Positions 61,950 to 64,000 of a stretch of DNA of 64,000 bases are shown in pieces (the stretch's first letter is position 1; each line of letters starts with the position of its first letter). Made by a program: the position numbers and the translations under genes. Under the pieces are notes generated by a model. It did not search any database and had not been told where the DNA came from. It saw only the letters and a program-made list of their open reading frames with translations. Source of the DNA: Acanthaster planci (taxonomy: Eukaryota; Echinodermata; Asteroidea; Valvatida; Acanthasteridae); assembly GCF_001949145.1 (NCBI RefSeq), contig NW_019091670.1, positions 69,915-133,914 on the forward strand, given 5' to 3'.

Positions 61950-62470
61950 CGATGCGGAGAGAGGAGAGGGGTCAATGTTCTGCATTAGCAGAACAGTCTC
62001 AGCGGGAACCGGGACTTTGGCAGGAGCGGTAGGCAAGGGTAAACGACTCAACGCGTCTGCATTTCCATGGGCTGTTGTCGATTGGAAGACCAACGTGTAC
62101 TCGTACATGGCTAAGGTAAGAGCCCAGCGCTGAATGCGGGCAGAGGCTTGGGGTGCCTGCTCTTCTTTCATTGAAAAGGCTCAGGAGTGGCTTATTGTCG
62201 GTCACTAACGTGCGATGACGACTACAGATGTATATGTGAAACTTAGTTACACCAAACACGCAGGCGGGGCCCTCCTTTTCGATTTGCGAATACTTCTTCT
62301 CTGCCGGAGCCAATGCGCGCGAGGCAAACCGACTGGTTTTACCGAACCATCCGGCATTCTGTGGGCATGGACTGCACCGATTCCATATTGCGATGCATCA
62401 CATGATACGATGACATCTTTCTTGGGGGTCAAAGTGTACCAAAAGATTTGATGATAGCAGGAGAGCTTTG
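61950..62470 (-). pseudogene. retrotransposon RNase H remnant
   Basis: KKDVIVSCDASQYGIGAV then, after a frame change, PAEKKYSQIEKEGPACVFGV and LVTDNKPLLSLFNE, then ARIQRWALTLAMYEY in a third frame. Typical of the gypsy RT-linked RNase H. Confidence 0.75.
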
Positions 62471-62739
62471 GAAGCACTGAAGGCTTTCCTTTCCGCGGCA
62501 CCCCATCTGCATCTTGTGTCCTTGCGCAGACGTCGATAGAAAGCAGCAAGGGTTGTCGAAAGCTGAGGCAAGAACTTACCATAACAGGTAAAGCAGCCCT
62601 AAGTATGCTCTCACTTCAGTCACATTTGTTGGTGCTGGTGCAATGCGGATAGCATTGACTTTATCAGTAGTCGGGTGCAGACCTTGTGCGTTCGTACATC
62701 CCAGGTGCAGGATAGAAGAGGCCATGAACTTACATTTTC

Positions 62740-63129
62740 TCAGCTAAAGACGAAGGCCAGCTTGTTCCAAGCGGGCCAAAACACAGTCGACAGGGTAGCG
62801 AGATGAAACTGGTCGTCGGTGCCTGTGATCAGGATACCATCAAAGTGTATAGTCACGTGCGGTATGCCTTGCAAAATGTTCTCCATTGTGCTTTCGAAAA
62901 TCGCGGGCGCAGAGGCAACATCAAAATGTAAGCGGGTGTAGCGGAACAAACCGCGATGGGTGTTGATGACCACGTAGGCACGCGACTCCCATCCGGGATA
63001 TGCTTGCGAGAGGTCAAGATTGGTGAATTAAGCTCCACAAAACAATTAGTCTTTGATTTTCGGTATTGGATACCTAACCAACGTTGCAACATGGTTCACT
63101 GTTAGTTTATAGTACCCGCAGATTCTCAA
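62740..63129 (-). pseudogene. reverse transcriptase remnant
   Basis: CGYYKLTVNHVATLVRYPIP (finger region) is followed, in another frame, by LDLSQAYPGWE and later VTIHFDGILITG, where the Y-x-D-D catalytic box has become F-D-G-I. The frameshift and the lost aspartate make it inactive. Confidence 0.75.
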
Positions 63130-63350
63130 AGTGTCGACTTCCATGACCAGATCGTTGTTGTCGACAGACATGGTGACTTTGATGGCTTTCATGCCCGGAC
63201 GATTGCTGGAACACTCAGGGAGAGAGTACACTGGAGTCTTGTCGTCAAAATATGGCTTATTGCCAGCACTGTCAGTGTCACTCATGTTTCCCGGCCCGTG
63301 GCACTCATTTGCTTGAATTCAAATGGCGTCTTTCCACTTTTGCCACATCG

Positions 63351-63452
63351 ACAGACACTCGCGATATGTCCACGTTTCGGGCAGGTGAAACAAGTGTTAT
63401 TTTTGAATCTGCACCTGTCATGATGGTGATTATTTTTGCCACAACGGTAGCA
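63351..63452 (-). pseudogene. gag nucleocapsid-like double zinc knuckle
   Basis: Two C-x2-C-x4-H-x4-C knuckles, at 63411-63452 and 63351-63392, both intact, in a frame that is broken elsewhere. Confidence 0.8.
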
Positions 63453-64000
63453 GGGTTTTCAGCGTTTTACCCATAGCTTTCGAGTCAGGTTGCTTGCTAG
63501 CGCTGAATGCAGGTTTGCGTGTAGCCCTTGATTGGCTTTACGATATTTTGTTCAGTGTTCTGTCATTTTGGGACAACGTTGCCCGCAGATCCTTTACATT
63601 TTTGGCCGCCCTTTCCATGCTAAGTGTCATTGCCATTGCCTTCTCCAGTGCCAGGTTTTTCTCTGCGAAGAGGTTCCGTTGAATGCGGTCGTTTCGGACG
63701 CCGCATACTAAGCGATCGCGCAACATGTCGTCTAAGGTGCTGCCATAATTGCAGAACTCTGCCAGTGAGCGCAGAGCCGCTACGGGCTACGCACTCACCC
63801 TCTTCTGGGTATAGGCAGATGAACTTGAAACACTGGATGATTTCTGATGGTACCGGATTATGGGTCATGCACTGTACCAGGTCATCATAGGATTTATCGC
63901 CGGGTTTCGCAGGAGCCACGAGATTCCGAAGTAGTTTGTAGGCCTGAAGGCCCGATCACAGTCAGTAGAACAAATTTCTTTGCTTTGTTTCTTTGTTGGC

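Larger units (their letters stand above)
61863..63999 (-). mobile_element. degenerate Ty3/gypsy LTR retrotransposon (gag to RNase H; integrase missing)
   Basis: Read on the minus strand in the order gag (63.9-63.3 kb), protease remnant (about 63.2 kb), RT (63.1-62.7 kb), RNase H (62.5-61.9 kb). Gag shows LVCGVRNDRIQRNLFAEKNL and two CCHC zinc knuckles; RT shows LDLSQAYPGWE and a diverged active site; RNase H shows CDASQYGIGAV and KPLLSLFNE, then HGNADALSRLPLP. The frame changes several times and stops break it, so it is dead. The sequence ends soon after RNase H, before the integrase; no LTR is seen on the left and the right end is outside the window. Confidence 0.85.

Overview
The window is animal nuclear DNA: intron-rich genes with GT-AG splice sites, one large intron, degenerate transposons, simple repeats and one assembly gap. 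Gene content (an RGS22-type signalling protein, a single K-Cl cotransporter, and a secreted F-type lectin joined to a PAN/Apple module) together with Ty3/gypsy and tyrosine-recombinase element remains suggests a marine invertebrate deuterostome, most likely an amphioxus. That is inference from content; no species marker was read directly.

Layout. (1) 1-7846, plus strand: 3' 14 exons of an RGS22-like gene with three RGS-type modules; its 5' end lies outside the window. (2) 7847-14307: convergent intergenic / 3' UTR space with a ~500 bp imperfect foldback at 9482-9981. (3) 14308-41372, minus strand: a complete SLC12A4-7-like K-Cl cotransporter (KCC), 25 coding exons, 1066 residues, every splice phase consistent. 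Its first coding exon is 11 kb from the second, and that intron is full of the palindrome TACATGTA. (4) 41373-46447: promoter side of KCC, a weak candidate for a divergent plus-strand gene (42954-43550), and a tyrosine-recombinase fragment. (5) 46448-55539, minus strand: a complete five-exon gene for a secreted F-type lectin/PAN protein of 296 residues, all introns phase 1; its introns hold a hAT-type MITE and a tandem dimer repeat. (6) 55540-61862: no gene seen; a run of N at 59522-59944. (7) 61863-64000, minus strand: a broken Ty3/gypsy retrotransposon (gag, residual protease, RT, RNase H).

Most notable: four introns of the KCC gene carry the full signature of U12-type (minor spliceosome) introns: GTATCCTT donors plus CCTTGAC branch sites 12-15 bases before the acceptor, all in phase 1. 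In addition, the KCC lacks the conserved threonine that WNK/SPAK kinases phosphorylate in vertebrate KCCs (MHTAVKLN type motif; here MNNAVRLN), and the lectin has lost two residues of the canonical fucose-binding motif. The three genes are not an operon and show no obvious joint function.
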